From positions 1-13,914 of the forward strand of contig JACRCS010000456.1 in assembly GCA_016218905.1 (NCBI GenBank): a stretch of DNA of 13,914 nucleotides, read 5' to 3'. The translations under genes were made by a program, and so were the position numbers. How positions within the stretch are numbered: the stretch's first letter is position 1; the number at the start of each line of letters is the position of its first letter. This stretch comes from Deltaproteobacteria bacterium. GTDB taxonomy: Bacteria; Desulfobacterota_C; Deferrisomatia; Deferrisomatales; JACRMM01. The notes beneath the pieces are model-generated. The model made no database searches. It was not told the origin of the DNA and was given only the letters and a program-made list of their open reading frames with translations. Of this stretch, positions 8,566-13,914 are shown in pieces.

Positions 8566-8894
8566 GCCGCGGGGTCCCCCAGCGCCTCTCCGAGGTCGCG
8601 GTACTCCCGCACGTCTTCTTCCAGCGCGCCGGCGAAGCGCAGGATCTGCCGGATGTACGGCGTCGGCCCCACGACTCCCAGGCGGCGCCGGCAGAGCGCG
8701 GCCCCCACGAGCAGCGCCGCCACGCGGTAGTGGAGGTGCACCGTCGGCCGCAGGTCGAGCAGGACGCGCCCGTCCGAAGACTTGAAGGCGGCGTACAGCT
8801 CCGCACCGACCTGCTCGGCCGACTCGGCTCCCACTTCGCCCACCAGGCGAATGACCGGAACTCCCCGACGGAGCGCCCTCTGAATCGTTCTCAT
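8562..8894 (-). CDS. Small STAS-like (anti-sigma-antagonist fold) protein inside the dcw cluster
   Basis: This 110-residue cytoplasmic protein has no membrane segment. Its pattern resembles a STAS domain: strand VPVIRLVGEVGAE (12-24), helix SAEQVGAELYAAF (25-37), strand GRVLLDLRPTVHLHYR (42-57), helix VAALLVGAALCRR (58-70), strand LGVVGP (72-77), then helix IRQILRFAGALEEDVREY (81-98). In classical SpoIIAA-type proteins the loop after the LDL strand reads about IDSSG, with the phosphorylated serine; here the equivalent is LHYRV, so that switch residue is missing. Start ATG 8894 overlaps the mraZ stop (ATGA) and its stop overlaps rsmH (TTGA), so it is firmly part of the operon. Function is unknown. 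A partner-binding or regulatory role in division is an inference, and the STAS assignment itself is by pattern only. Confidence 0.75.
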   Translation of the reverse strand: MRTIQRALRRGVPVIRLVGEVGAESAEQVGAELYAAFKSSDGRVLLDLRPTVHLHYRVAALLVGAALCRRRLGVVGPTPYIRQILRFAGALEEDVREYRDLGEALGDPAA

Positions 8895-9331
8895 AGACCC
8901 ATCTCGCCCATGGCTTGCGCCATCGCCTCGTAGTTCTCGACCACCTGGTTGATGGCCGAGTCGTAGCGTTGCTTGGACCAGATCTCGAAGGTCTTTCCCA
9001 TTCCGGCGAAGATCACGTCCTTCTCCAGGGCGGCGAAGGACCGCAGCGTAGGCGGGACCAGGATCCGGCCGGCCTTGTCGACGGGGCACTCCTGGGCGGG
9101 GGCGTAGAAGAAGCGGCGGAAGTCCTGGACGTTCCTGTCGAAGCTCGGCAGCTCGCTCATGCGCGTCTCCAGCACCTTCCACTCGTCGGCCGGGTAGGCG
9201 ACGAGGCACTCCTTCTTGCGCGTGACGATGAGCGGCGAGGTGAACTGGTGCTCCAGGGCGTCTCGGAACTTGGCCGGGATGCTCAGGCGTCCCTTGTCGT
9301 CGATGGTGTGTTCGAAGCAGCCTCGGAACAT
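8891..9331 (-). CDS. mraZ: MraZ, dcw-cluster transcriptional regulator
   Basis: MraZ is a DNA-binding protein that forms a ring of subunits and, where studied, controls the dcw promoter, including its own. The 146-residue product has the two expected AbrB-like half-domains, each with the DxxGR signature: DDKGRLSIPAKFRDAL (11-26, D12 and R15) and VDKAGRILVPPTLR (84-97, D85 and R89). The frame is open further upstream, but that stretch covers the promoter, and MFRGCFEHTIDDKGR is the usual family start. GGAAGG (9341-9346) lies 9 bases before ATG 9331. It is the first gene of the minus-strand operon and the gene next to the TGGGA-type sites at 9353-9438. Confidence 0.96.
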   Translation of the reverse strand: MFRGCFEHTIDDKGRLSIPAKFRDALEHQFTSPLIVTRKKECLVAYPADEWKVLETRMSELPSFDRNVQDFRRFFYAPAQECPVDKAGRILVPPTLRSFAALEKDVIFAGMGKTFEIWSKQRYDSAINQVVENYEAMAQAMGEMGL

Positions 9332-9352
9332 CCACCCGGCCCTTCCACGACG

Positions 9353-9438
9353 TCCCACTTTCTCCCACAATTTGGTCCCGACTATACAAATCGTCCCACT
9401 TCCTGTCAAGACATTAGGAAAAAATGAGAGCCATCCCA
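9353..9438 (-). promoter_or_regulatory. Probable MraZ operator: repeated TGGGA boxes around the dcw promoter
   Basis: On the minus strand, TGGGA occurs at 9434-9438 (upstream of -35), 9394-9398 (inside the promoter spacer), 9363-9367 and 9353-9357 (leader). A weaker CGGGA lies at 9376-9380. The last two exact copies form TGGGA-5-TGGGA, a 10-base period, matching the direct-repeat arrangement described for E. coli MraZ. The upstream and spacer copies are 40 bases apart, four such periods. Several copies are preceded by AAG or GAAAG, resembling the AAAGTG core reported for Mycoplasma MraZ. Binding by the adjacent mraZ product is inferred. Confidence 0.7.
9381..9409 (-). promoter_or_regulatory. 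Sigma-70-type promoter of the dcw operon (Pmra)
   Basis: Reading the minus strand, -35 TTGACA (9404-9409) is a perfect consensus, followed by a 17-base spacer and -10 TATAGT (9381-9386), one base off TATAAT. Transcription should start near 9374, giving a leader of about 40 bases before mraZ. It is the only strong promoter pattern upstream of the cluster. Confidence 0.87.
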
Positions 9439-9483
9439 CCTTTCTGAGAAGAATGGAGGCGGCGTGCCGGCGCCTGGGACCGC

Positions 9484-9495
9484 ATCCTTTGTTTC
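9484..9495. repeat. Direct repeat copy 1, ATCCTTTGTTTC
   Basis: A 12-base sequence that recurs exactly at 9547-9558, 63 bases away (about six helical turns), in the divergent intergenic region. It may be a regulator's binding site for the chemoreceptor or the dcw operon, or chance. Confidence 0.5.
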
Positions 9496-9546
9496 CCCGA
9501 ATTGGTAATTATTGCGAGCTGAGCGCCCGCAGCGGTCAAGTAATCG

Positions 9547-9558
9547 ATCCTTTGTTTC
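9547..9558. repeat. Direct repeat copy 2, ATCCTTTGTTTC
   Basis: Second exact copy of the 12-base repeat at 9484-9495, in the same orientation. The flanking bases differ, so the conserved unit is just these 12 bases. Confidence 0.5.
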
Positions 9559-9716
9559 GATGAGAGGAATCACGGAAGGCAGGGGAATGAACCGGACAAA
9601 GATGACGAAGATCGTCTTCGATGCGGTGACTCGAGGCGAAGCCCAGCCCGGGATCACTTAGCCTTCCTACCGCCTCGGCGAGCCGGACTCATGTCCTGAT
9701 ACGGGAGGACCCTTCG

Positions 9717-11306
9717 ATGCGCCTCGGCATACAGTTGAAGGTAAGCGCGTTCCTTGTTCTGCTGTTGCTGGTGATCTTCGGCGTCAGTACGCTCATCTCG
9801 ACGCGCCAGACGGCACGGCTGCTCCGAAACGCGGCCCACGACCAGGCTTCCAGCGTGTTCGAGAGCCTCGACCTCGGAACGAAGGGCTCCCTCGAACGCG
9901 GTCAGATGGACCTTTTCAAATCGCTCCTCACGGACCTCTCGAAGATTCCCGGCGTCATGGAGATCGGGCTCGCGGCCCCGGGCGGAAACGTGCACTTCTC
10001 GAGTCGAAACGACCAGGTCTCCAAACCGCTCCTCCAAGAGGCCTATCGGAGCGCGCTCACCGGCCGGGGCAAACATCGAGCGGTCGAGGCGGACGGCTCC
10101 GTCTATCACCTGCGGGCCCACTACATGGAGGCCGACTGTCTTGAATGCCACGAGCAGGCGCGCGTCGGGGATCTGGCAGGGGTGCTCTACGTCCGCTACA
10201 GCCTCGAGAGCCTGCGCAAGGCCCTCGCGCTCGGGATCTCGACGAGCGTCGCCATCGGCTTGGGCGGGCTGCTCCTCGCCTCGTTCGGCGTCTACTTCCT
10301 CCTCGGCGCCCTGGTGCGGAGGCCCCTGGCCGAGCTGATCGCCCGGATGAAGGACGTGGCCGCCGGCGACGGAGACTTGACCCAGCGGCTCTTGGCGAAG
10401 ACGGAAGACGAGATGGGCGAGGTGGCCAGGACCTTCAACACCTTCGTCGAGAACCTCCAGGGCCTCGTCGGCCGGATCCACGCCACGGCGGGGGAGGTCT
10501 CCGCCGGGGTCGAAGAGATCCTCCACGAGAGCCGGCGGATGTTGGCGGGCGCCACCGAACAGAGCGACAAGACCCAGTCCGCGGCTAGCTCGGCCGAAGA
10601 GATGAGCGCGACCGTGCTCCAGGTCTCGGACGGGGCCCGCGAGGCGGCGGACATGGCCAGAGCGGCTTCAGAGGCCGCCGTGGCGGGCGGAAACACCGTA
10701 GAAGAGAGCGTCGTCGCCATGGGACGCGTGGAGGAACGGGTCCGCGCCATCTCCGGCAAGGTCCAAGAACTCGGGGACCGCTCGACCGCCATCGGCGAAC
10801 TGATGACCGTCATCGACGACATCGCGGACCAGACGAACCTCCTGGCCCTCAACGCCGCCATCGCGGCGGCGAGGGCCGGAGAGCACGGCCGGGGGTTCGC
10901 GGTCGTGGCCGACGAGGTGCGCAAGCTGGCCGAGAAGACCGCCCAGGCCACCCGGCAGGTGAGCGACACCATCATGGCGATCCGCTCCGAGACGGAGCAG
11001 ACGGTCCGTTCCGTGACCGTCGGGGTCGAGGAGGCCGGCCGGAGCGCGGACCTTTCTCGGAGCGCCGGTCGGGCATTGGGCGAGATCGTCGGCCGGATCG
11101 CCAAGAACTCCGGAATGGTGACCCAGATCGCGACGGCCACCCAACAGCAGGCCACCGCGGTGAGCGAGATCAGCCACAACCTGGACAGCGTCGCGGCCCT
11201 GGCGCGCCAGGTCGCGGCGGGGGCCCAGCAGACCACCGACACCGCCGAGGGCCTGGGCGGTCGAAGCCGCCGGCTCGCCGAGTTGGTCGGGAGGTTCAAG
11301 GTTTAG
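9717..11306 (+). CDS. Methyl-accepting chemotaxis protein with a c-type heme motif in its periplasmic sensor
   Basis: This inner-membrane chemoreceptor, 529 residues, probably signals to CheA/CheW. Order: membrane segment 1 (about 9-28), a periplasmic sensor domain (about 30-168), membrane segment 2 (about 171-199), HAMP (about 197-250), then a cytoplasmic coiled-coil signalling domain with the hairpin tip [12 protein letters not shown] (371-382) and [15 protein letters not shown] (392-406). The sensor contains CLECH (C141, C144, H145), a CxxCH covalent-heme site, as in heme-bearing Geobacter and Desulfovibrio receptors; redox or gas sensing is inferred. The tip has A383 where NAAIEAARAGE normally has glutamate. 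No C-terminal CheR/CheB-tethering pentapeptide (NWETF type) is seen. ATG 9717 has GGGAGGA 7 bases upstream. No che or flagellar genes lie beside it, and it is followed by its own terminator, so it is an orphan single-gene unit. Confidence 0.93.
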   Translation: MRLGIQLKVSAFLVLLLLVIFGVSTLISTRQTARLLRNAAHDQASSVFESLDLGTKGSLERGQMDLFKSLLTDLSKIPGVMEIGLAAPGGNVHFSSRNDQVSKPLLQEAYRSALTGRGKHRAVEADGSVYHLRAHYMEADCLECHEQARVGDLAGVLYVRYSLESLRKALALGISTSVAIGLGGLLLASFGVYFLLGALVRRPLAELIARMKDVAAGDGDLTQRLLAKTEDEMGEVARTFNTFVENLQGLVGRIHATAGEVSAGVEEILHESRRMLAGATEQSDKTQSAASSAEEMSATVLQVSDGAREAADMARAASEAAVAGGNTVEESVVAMGRVEERVRAISGKVQELGDRSTAIGELMTVIDDIADQTNLLALNAAIAAARAGEHGRGFAVVADEVRKLAEKTAQATRQVSDTIMAIRSETEQTVRSVTVGVEEAGRSADLSRSAGRALGEIVGRIAKNSGMVTQIATATQQQATAVSEISHNLDSVAALARQVAAGAQQTTDTAEGLGGRSRRLAELVGRFKV

Positions 11307-11307
11307 C

Positions 11308-11340
11308 CATCCGGAAAGTGCCTTTCCGGATGACGTTTTC
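11308..11340 (+). terminator. Intrinsic terminator of the chemoreceptor gene
   Basis: A perfect 10-bp stem, CATCCGGAAA (11308-11317) with TTTCCGGATG (11323-11332), encloses a 5-base loop. It begins two bases after the stop codon and is followed by ACGTTTTC, a short T-run. Confidence 0.78.
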
Positions 11341-11370
11341 AGTCGTCAGTTCAAACCAGCTAGGCTCCAG

Positions 11371-11405
11371 AACCCGAGGACGGCCGCCGAGGCCGTCCTC
11401 GGGTT
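11371..11405. terminator. Perfect 15-bp hairpin upstream of panB
   Basis: The arms AACCCGAGGACGGCC (11371-11385) and GGCCGTCCTCGGGTT (11391-11405) pair without mismatch around loop GCCGA. No T-run follows on the plus strand, so it could be a second, GC-type terminator of the chemoreceptor unit, a bidirectional insulator, or a leader element of panB. It is symmetric, so strand cannot be assigned. Confidence 0.55.
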
Positions 11406-11430
11406 GACCCTGCCGGTCCTCCGGCATAAG
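11404..11430 (+). promoter_or_regulatory. Weak candidate promoter for panB
   Basis: TTGACC (11404-11409) matches five of six -35 bases. CATAAG (11425-11430) is a four-of-six -10, but the spacer is only 15 bases; shifting to TAAGCT restores 17 with a poorer match. It begins inside the hairpin's right arm. It is listed because a strong terminator separates panB from the upstream gene, so panB needs a start nearby. Confidence 0.25.
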
Positions 11431-11469
11431 CTTCGGCGTCTCCAGCAACCCCGAACCCTCGGAGGCGCC

Positions 11470-12273
11470 GTGGCCAAGCTCTCGATCACCTCCCTCAAAG
11501 AGCGCAAGAAGAGCGGTCCCAAGATCACCATGGTGACCGCCTACGACTTCCCGACGGCGGGGCTCGTCGACCAGGTGGGCATCGATCTCGTCCTCGTCGG
11601 CGACAGCCTCGGGATGGTCTGCCTCGGCTACCCCGATACCGTGCCGGTGACGATGGACGAGATGGTCCACCACACGGCCGCCGTGGCGCGCGCCAACCCC
11701 TCCTTCCTGGTGGTCGGGGACCTGCCGTTCCTCTCGTATCAGGTGAGCGAGGAGGACGCGGTCCGGAACGCCGGACGCCTCGTCAAGGAGGGCCGCGCCG
11801 ACTGCGTGAAGCTCGAGGGCGGCGTCACCCAGGCGGACAAGGTGGAGGCGATCGTCAGGGCCGGCATGCCCGTCATGGGGCACATCGGCCTCACGCCCCA
11901 GACGGCGACCCAGCTCGGCGGCTTCAAGGTCCAGGGGCGCGACCCCCGCGCGGCCCGGACCCTGATGGAGGACGCCAAGGCCGTCGAGGAGGCCGGTGCC
12001 TTCGCGGTGGTCCTCGAGTGCGTTCCCTCCGCTCTGGCGACCCAGATGACCGAGGCCCTCTCGATCCCGACCATCGGCATCGGCGCCGGCCCGGGCTGCG
12101 ACGGCCAGGTGCTCGTCCTCCACGACCTCGTTGGCCTCTACGACCGCTTCACCCCGAAGTTCGTCAAGAAGTACGCCAACCTCTCGGAGGAGATCCGGAA
12201 GGCCCTCGCCGCGTACAAGAACGAGGTGGAGTCGGGAGCGTTCCCGGGCCCGGAGCACGAGTACGGAGGGTAG
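11470..12273 (+). CDS. panB: PanB, ketopantoate hydroxymethyltransferase
   Basis: This cytoplasmic enzyme transfers a hydroxymethyl group from 5,10-methylene-tetrahydrofolate to alpha-ketoisovalerate, giving ketopantoate, the first committed step to pantothenate and coenzyme A. At 267 residues it matches the family (about 264). Seen: ITMVTAYDFPTA (19-30), VGDSLGMV (43-50, metal ligand D45), VTMDEMVHHTAAV (60-72), VVGDLPF (81-87, D84), VKLEGG (113-118, E116), PVMGHIGLTPQ (134-144), VLECVP (181-186, catalytic E183) and TIGIGAGPGCDGQVLV (201-216). Metal-ligand and catalytic assignments follow the E. coli enzyme. The frame is open upstream to 11404, inside the hairpin, but GTG 11470 with GGAGG 4 bases before it fits the family start. 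It stands alone, with no panC or panD beside it. Confidence 0.96.
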   Translation: MAKLSITSLKERKKSGPKITMVTAYDFPTAGLVDQVGIDLVLVGDSLGMVCLGYPDTVPVTMDEMVHHTAAVARANPSFLVVGDLPFLSYQVSEEDAVRNAGRLVKEGRADCVKLEGGVTQADKVEAIVRAGMPVMGHIGLTPQTATQLGGFKVQGRDPRAARTLMEDAKAVEEAGAFAVVLECVPSALATQMTEALSIPTIGIGAGPGCDGQVLVLHDLVGLYDRFTPKFVKKYANLSEEIRKALAAYKNEVESGAFPGPEHEYGG

Positions 12274-12371
12274 CAGCCCCTCCGGCGCCCTCGAACCCGA
12301 TAACCCGGGGAATTCCCTCGGGGCTTCATGGTATCGTGTCCCCTTCTGAACTGGGTTCGGGAGGGGACTTC

Positions 12372-13637
12372 TTGTTCAAGTTCATTCACGCCGCCGACCT
12401 CCACCTGGACGCACCGCTCCGGGGCCTGCAGCCGTACGGAGCCATCCCTGCGGACGCGATCCGCGCTGCCTCGCGCCTCGCCCTGGAGAACCTTGTCGAG
12501 CTCGCGAAGGAGGAAGAGGTCGCGCTCGTCGTCATCGCCGGCGACCTCTGGGACTCGGACTGGAAGGACCACAACTCCGGGCTCTACTTCGCGGGTCAGA
12601 TGGGGAAGCTCCGGGGGGCCGGCGTCCAGGTGGTGATCGTGACGGGGAACCACGATGCGGGTTCCCAGATCACAAAGGCCCTTCGGCTACCCGAGAACGT
12701 GCGCCTGCTCTCGGGGAAGCACCCGGAGGTGGTCCGGTTCGACGCCTTCGACGCCGCCGTCGTCGGCCAGAGCTTCGCTGCGAAGTCCGTCTCGGCGAAC
12801 CTCGCCGCAGGGTTCCCCCGCGCCGAACCTGCCCTCTTCACGATCGGCCTCCTCCACACGAGCCTAGACGGGCGGGAGAACCACGACCCTTACGCTCCGT
12901 GCACTGTCGCGGAGCTCCAGGGAAAGGGGTACGCCTACTGGGCTTTGGGACACGCCCACCTCCGGGAGGTCGTCTGCGAGGCCCCCTGGATCGTCTTCTC
13001 GGGGACCATCCAGGGCCGCCACGCCCGGGAGCCGGGTCCGAAGGGCTGCACCCTCGTCACAGTCGAAAACCGGGAGGTGCAGTCCGTCACCCATCACGAC
13101 ATCGACGTCGTCCGCTGGAGCGACTGTCGGGTGGACCTCTCCCGTGCCGAGAACGGAGAACGTGTCCTGGACTCCGTGCGAGAGGCCCTTGAGCGGGAGC
13201 TCCGGGAGGCTGACGGCCGGCTCCTCGCCGTCCGAATTCGACTGGCTGGGGCAACGAAGGCTCACCGAGAGCTCTCCGGCCGTCCAGAGAGGTGGCGGCA
13301 CGAGGTTCGGTCTCTCGGGGCCGACATCTCCCCTGCCGGGCTGTGGGTCGAGAAGATCTTCTTCGAGACGAAGCCCGCCGAGGAACGCTCCCTCTCTGTC
13401 GAACAGGACGACGCGATCGCTGAACTGCTCGGGTCCGTCGAGGGGATCGAAGCGTCGCCCCACGTGCTCGAGCAGTACGGGACGCACTTCCAGGACCTGA
13501 AGACGAAGCTCCCGAACGACCTCTACGACCCGGCGACGGAACCGGCGCCCTGGGAGCCGGAACGACTCCGCTCGACGTTCGAACGGGCGAAACACATCCT
13601 CGCCACCCGGCTCCTCGGCGCGGGACGTGCCCGATGA
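12372..13637 (+). CDS. SbcD/YhaO-family metallophosphoesterase, DNA-repair exonuclease subunit
   Basis: This is a probable Mn-dependent nuclease subunit that acts with the ATPase encoded next to it, by analogy with SbcCD/Mre11-Rad50. The product has 421 residues. Calcineurin-like phosphoesterase motifs are complete: AADLHLD (7-13, D9 and H11), AGDLWD (56-61), TGNHDA (91-96), the histidine in LLHTSLDG (161-167, H162) and LGHAHLR (192-198). The spacing and the opening FKFIHAADLHLDAPLRGL resemble B. subtilis YhaO more than classical SbcD. The start is inferred as TTG 12372 with GAGGGG 5 bases upstream; further open frame upstream lies inside panB and shows no similarity. The stop overlaps the next gene (ATGA). 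Residues after about 240 are a poorly conserved partner-binding or capping region. Confidence 0.9.
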   Translation: MFKFIHAADLHLDAPLRGLQPYGAIPADAIRAASRLALENLVELAKEEEVALVVIAGDLWDSDWKDHNSGLYFAGQMGKLRGAGVQVVIVTGNHDAGSQITKALRLPENVRLLSGKHPEVVRFDAFDAAVVGQSFAAKSVSANLAAGFPRAEPALFTIGLLHTSLDGRENHDPYAPCTVAELQGKGYAYWALGHAHLREVVCEAPWIVFSGTIQGRHAREPGPKGCTLVTVENREVQSVTHHDIDVVRWSDCRVDLSRAENGERVLDSVREALERELREADGRLLAVRIRLAGATKAHRELSGRPERWRHEVRSLGADISPAGLWVEKIFFETKPAEERSLSVEQDDAIAELLGSVEGIEASPHVLEQYGTHFQDLKTKLPNDLYDPATEPAPWEPERLRSTFERAKHILATRLLGAGRAR

Positions 13638-13914
13638 AGCTTCTCTCTCTCGACCTCCTCGCGTACGGCCCGTTCACTGCCCAGGCGCTCGACTTCTCGA
13701 CGGGTCACCCCGGTCTCGTCGTCCTCCACGGTGCAAACGAAACCGGCAAATCGAGCGCCCTGCGGGCGCTCCGAGCGCTCCTCTACGGGTTCCCCAGCCA
13801 ATCGCAGGACGCCGCCTTCCTTCACCCGTACCCGTCCCTTCGGGTCGGCGCTACCCTCCAGCACAGCGACGGCCGGGTGCTCCGGGTGCTCCGGCGCAAG
13901 GGGACCAAGGACAC
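13634..13914 (+). CDS. SbcC/YhaN-like AAA ATPase, N-terminal fragment
   Basis: The first 93 codons of a gene cut by the right edge. The product begins MKLLSLDLLAYGPF, the usual opening of Rad50/SbcC/RecN-type ATPases, and has a Walker A motif GANETGKSS (33-41). LLYGFP (about 49-54) follows, as in the YhaN branch, where GxNExGKST is followed by a short FGFP-type stretch. Full-length relatives have roughly 800 to 1,200 residues with long coiled coils between the ATPase halves, none of which is visible here. ATG 13634 overlaps the stop of the nuclease gene (ATGA), so the two are coupled and probably form one complex. Confidence 0.88.
   Translation, partial: MKLLSLDLLAYGPFTAQALDFSTGHPGLVVLHGANETGKSSALRALRALLYGFPSQSQDAAFLHPYPSLRVGATLQHSDGRVLRVLRRKGTKD

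Larger units (their letters stand above)
9440..9716 (+). other. Divergent intergenic region without a convincing gene
   Basis: Between the MraZ-type boxes and the chemoreceptor start the DNA is less GC-rich than its surroundings and has no ORF with recognisable similarity. It contains the 12-base direct repeat listed separately and a 24-codon ORF (9587-9661, plus) with AGGGGA touching its ATG. A GGGAGGA ribosome-binding site for the chemoreceptor lies at 9703-9709. No clear sigma-70, sigma-54 or flagellar sigma-28 promoter for the chemoreceptor could be found by eye. Confidence 0.6.

Noticed and set aside
9332..9439. 36-residue N-terminal extension of MraZ
   Set aside because: It would place coding sequence over the strong promoter and its likely start point; the standard MraZ N-terminus is MFRGCFEHTIDDKGR.
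9502..9515. Sigma-54-like TGG...TTGC upstream of the chemoreceptor
   Set aside because: The spacing between the GG and GC elements is 8 bases instead of the required 10.
9508..9539. Second minus-strand promoter, TTGACC then AATAAT, upstream of the dcw promoter
   Set aside because: The spacer is 20 bases and the -10 is not good, so it is unlikely to be active compared with TTGACA-17-TATAGT nearby.
9406..9657. 83-codon minus-strand ORF upstream of mraZ
   Set aside because: No recognisable motif, no good ribosome-binding site noticed, and it overlaps the promoter region; composition looks like translated non-coding DNA.
12304..12322. Inverted repeat around GGGAATTCCC after panB as a terminator
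   Set aside because: The stem is short, has a bulged T, a 4-base loop and no T-run; only a weak structure.
1..13914. CRISPR arrays, tRNA or rRNA genes, insertion sequences, attachment sites
   Set aside because: No regularly spaced repeats, cloverleaf sequences, transposase motifs or long terminal inverted repeats were seen on reading both strands.

Overview
The window comes from a GC-rich bacterium, roughly two-thirds G+C by eye, that uses GTG and TTG starts freely. Gram-negative is the best guess. A division and cell-wall cluster with a probable diaminopimelate-adding MurE, together with a chemoreceptor carrying a c-type heme motif (CxxCH) in its periplasmic domain, fits deltaproteobacteria-like lineages such as Desulfobacterota or Deferrisomatota, or phyla such as NC10 and Acidobacteriota. 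This placement is an inference; no rRNA or tRNA is present to fix it.

Region 1 (1 to about 9440, minus strand) is the promoter-proximal part of a dcw cluster. In transcription order it reads mraZ, a small STAS-like gene, rsmH, ftsL, ftsI (with a C-terminal PASTA domain), murE, murF, mraY and murD; murD runs off the left edge. The genes are tightly packed with several start/stop overlaps: mraZ/STAS share ATGA, STAS/rsmH share TTGA, ftsL/ftsI overlap by 8 bases, and murE/murF share GTGA. A near-consensus sigma-70 promoter, TTGACA-17-TATAGT, precedes mraZ. Copies of TGGGA lie around it, including a pair spaced 10 bases apart, as expected for autoregulation by MraZ. The products make the lipid-linked peptidoglycan precursor (MurE, MurF, MurD, MraY), polymerise and crosslink it at the septum (FtsI with FtsL), and methylate 16S rRNA (RsmH).

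Region 2 (about 9440 to 9716) is a more AT-rich intergenic stretch between divergent genes. It holds a 12-base direct repeat with a 63-base period and a possible 24-codon leader ORF, but no convincing gene.

Region 3 (9717 to 11340, plus strand) is a single chemoreceptor gene with its own terminator and no che genes beside it. Its periplasmic domain carries CLECH, so it is probably a heme-bearing redox or gas sensor. Its otherwise canonical signalling tip has alanine in place of a highly conserved glutamate.

Region 4 (11371 to 12273) is panB, for pantothenate and coenzyme A synthesis, preceded by a perfect 15-bp hairpin. Region 5 (12372 to the right edge) is an SbcD/YhaO-like nuclease gene overlapping the start of an SbcC/YhaN-like ATPase gene, a DNA-repair pair cut by the window edge.

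Most of the window is conserved housekeeping. The parts most worth a second look are the STAS-like gene inside the dcw cluster and the heme-motif chemoreceptor.
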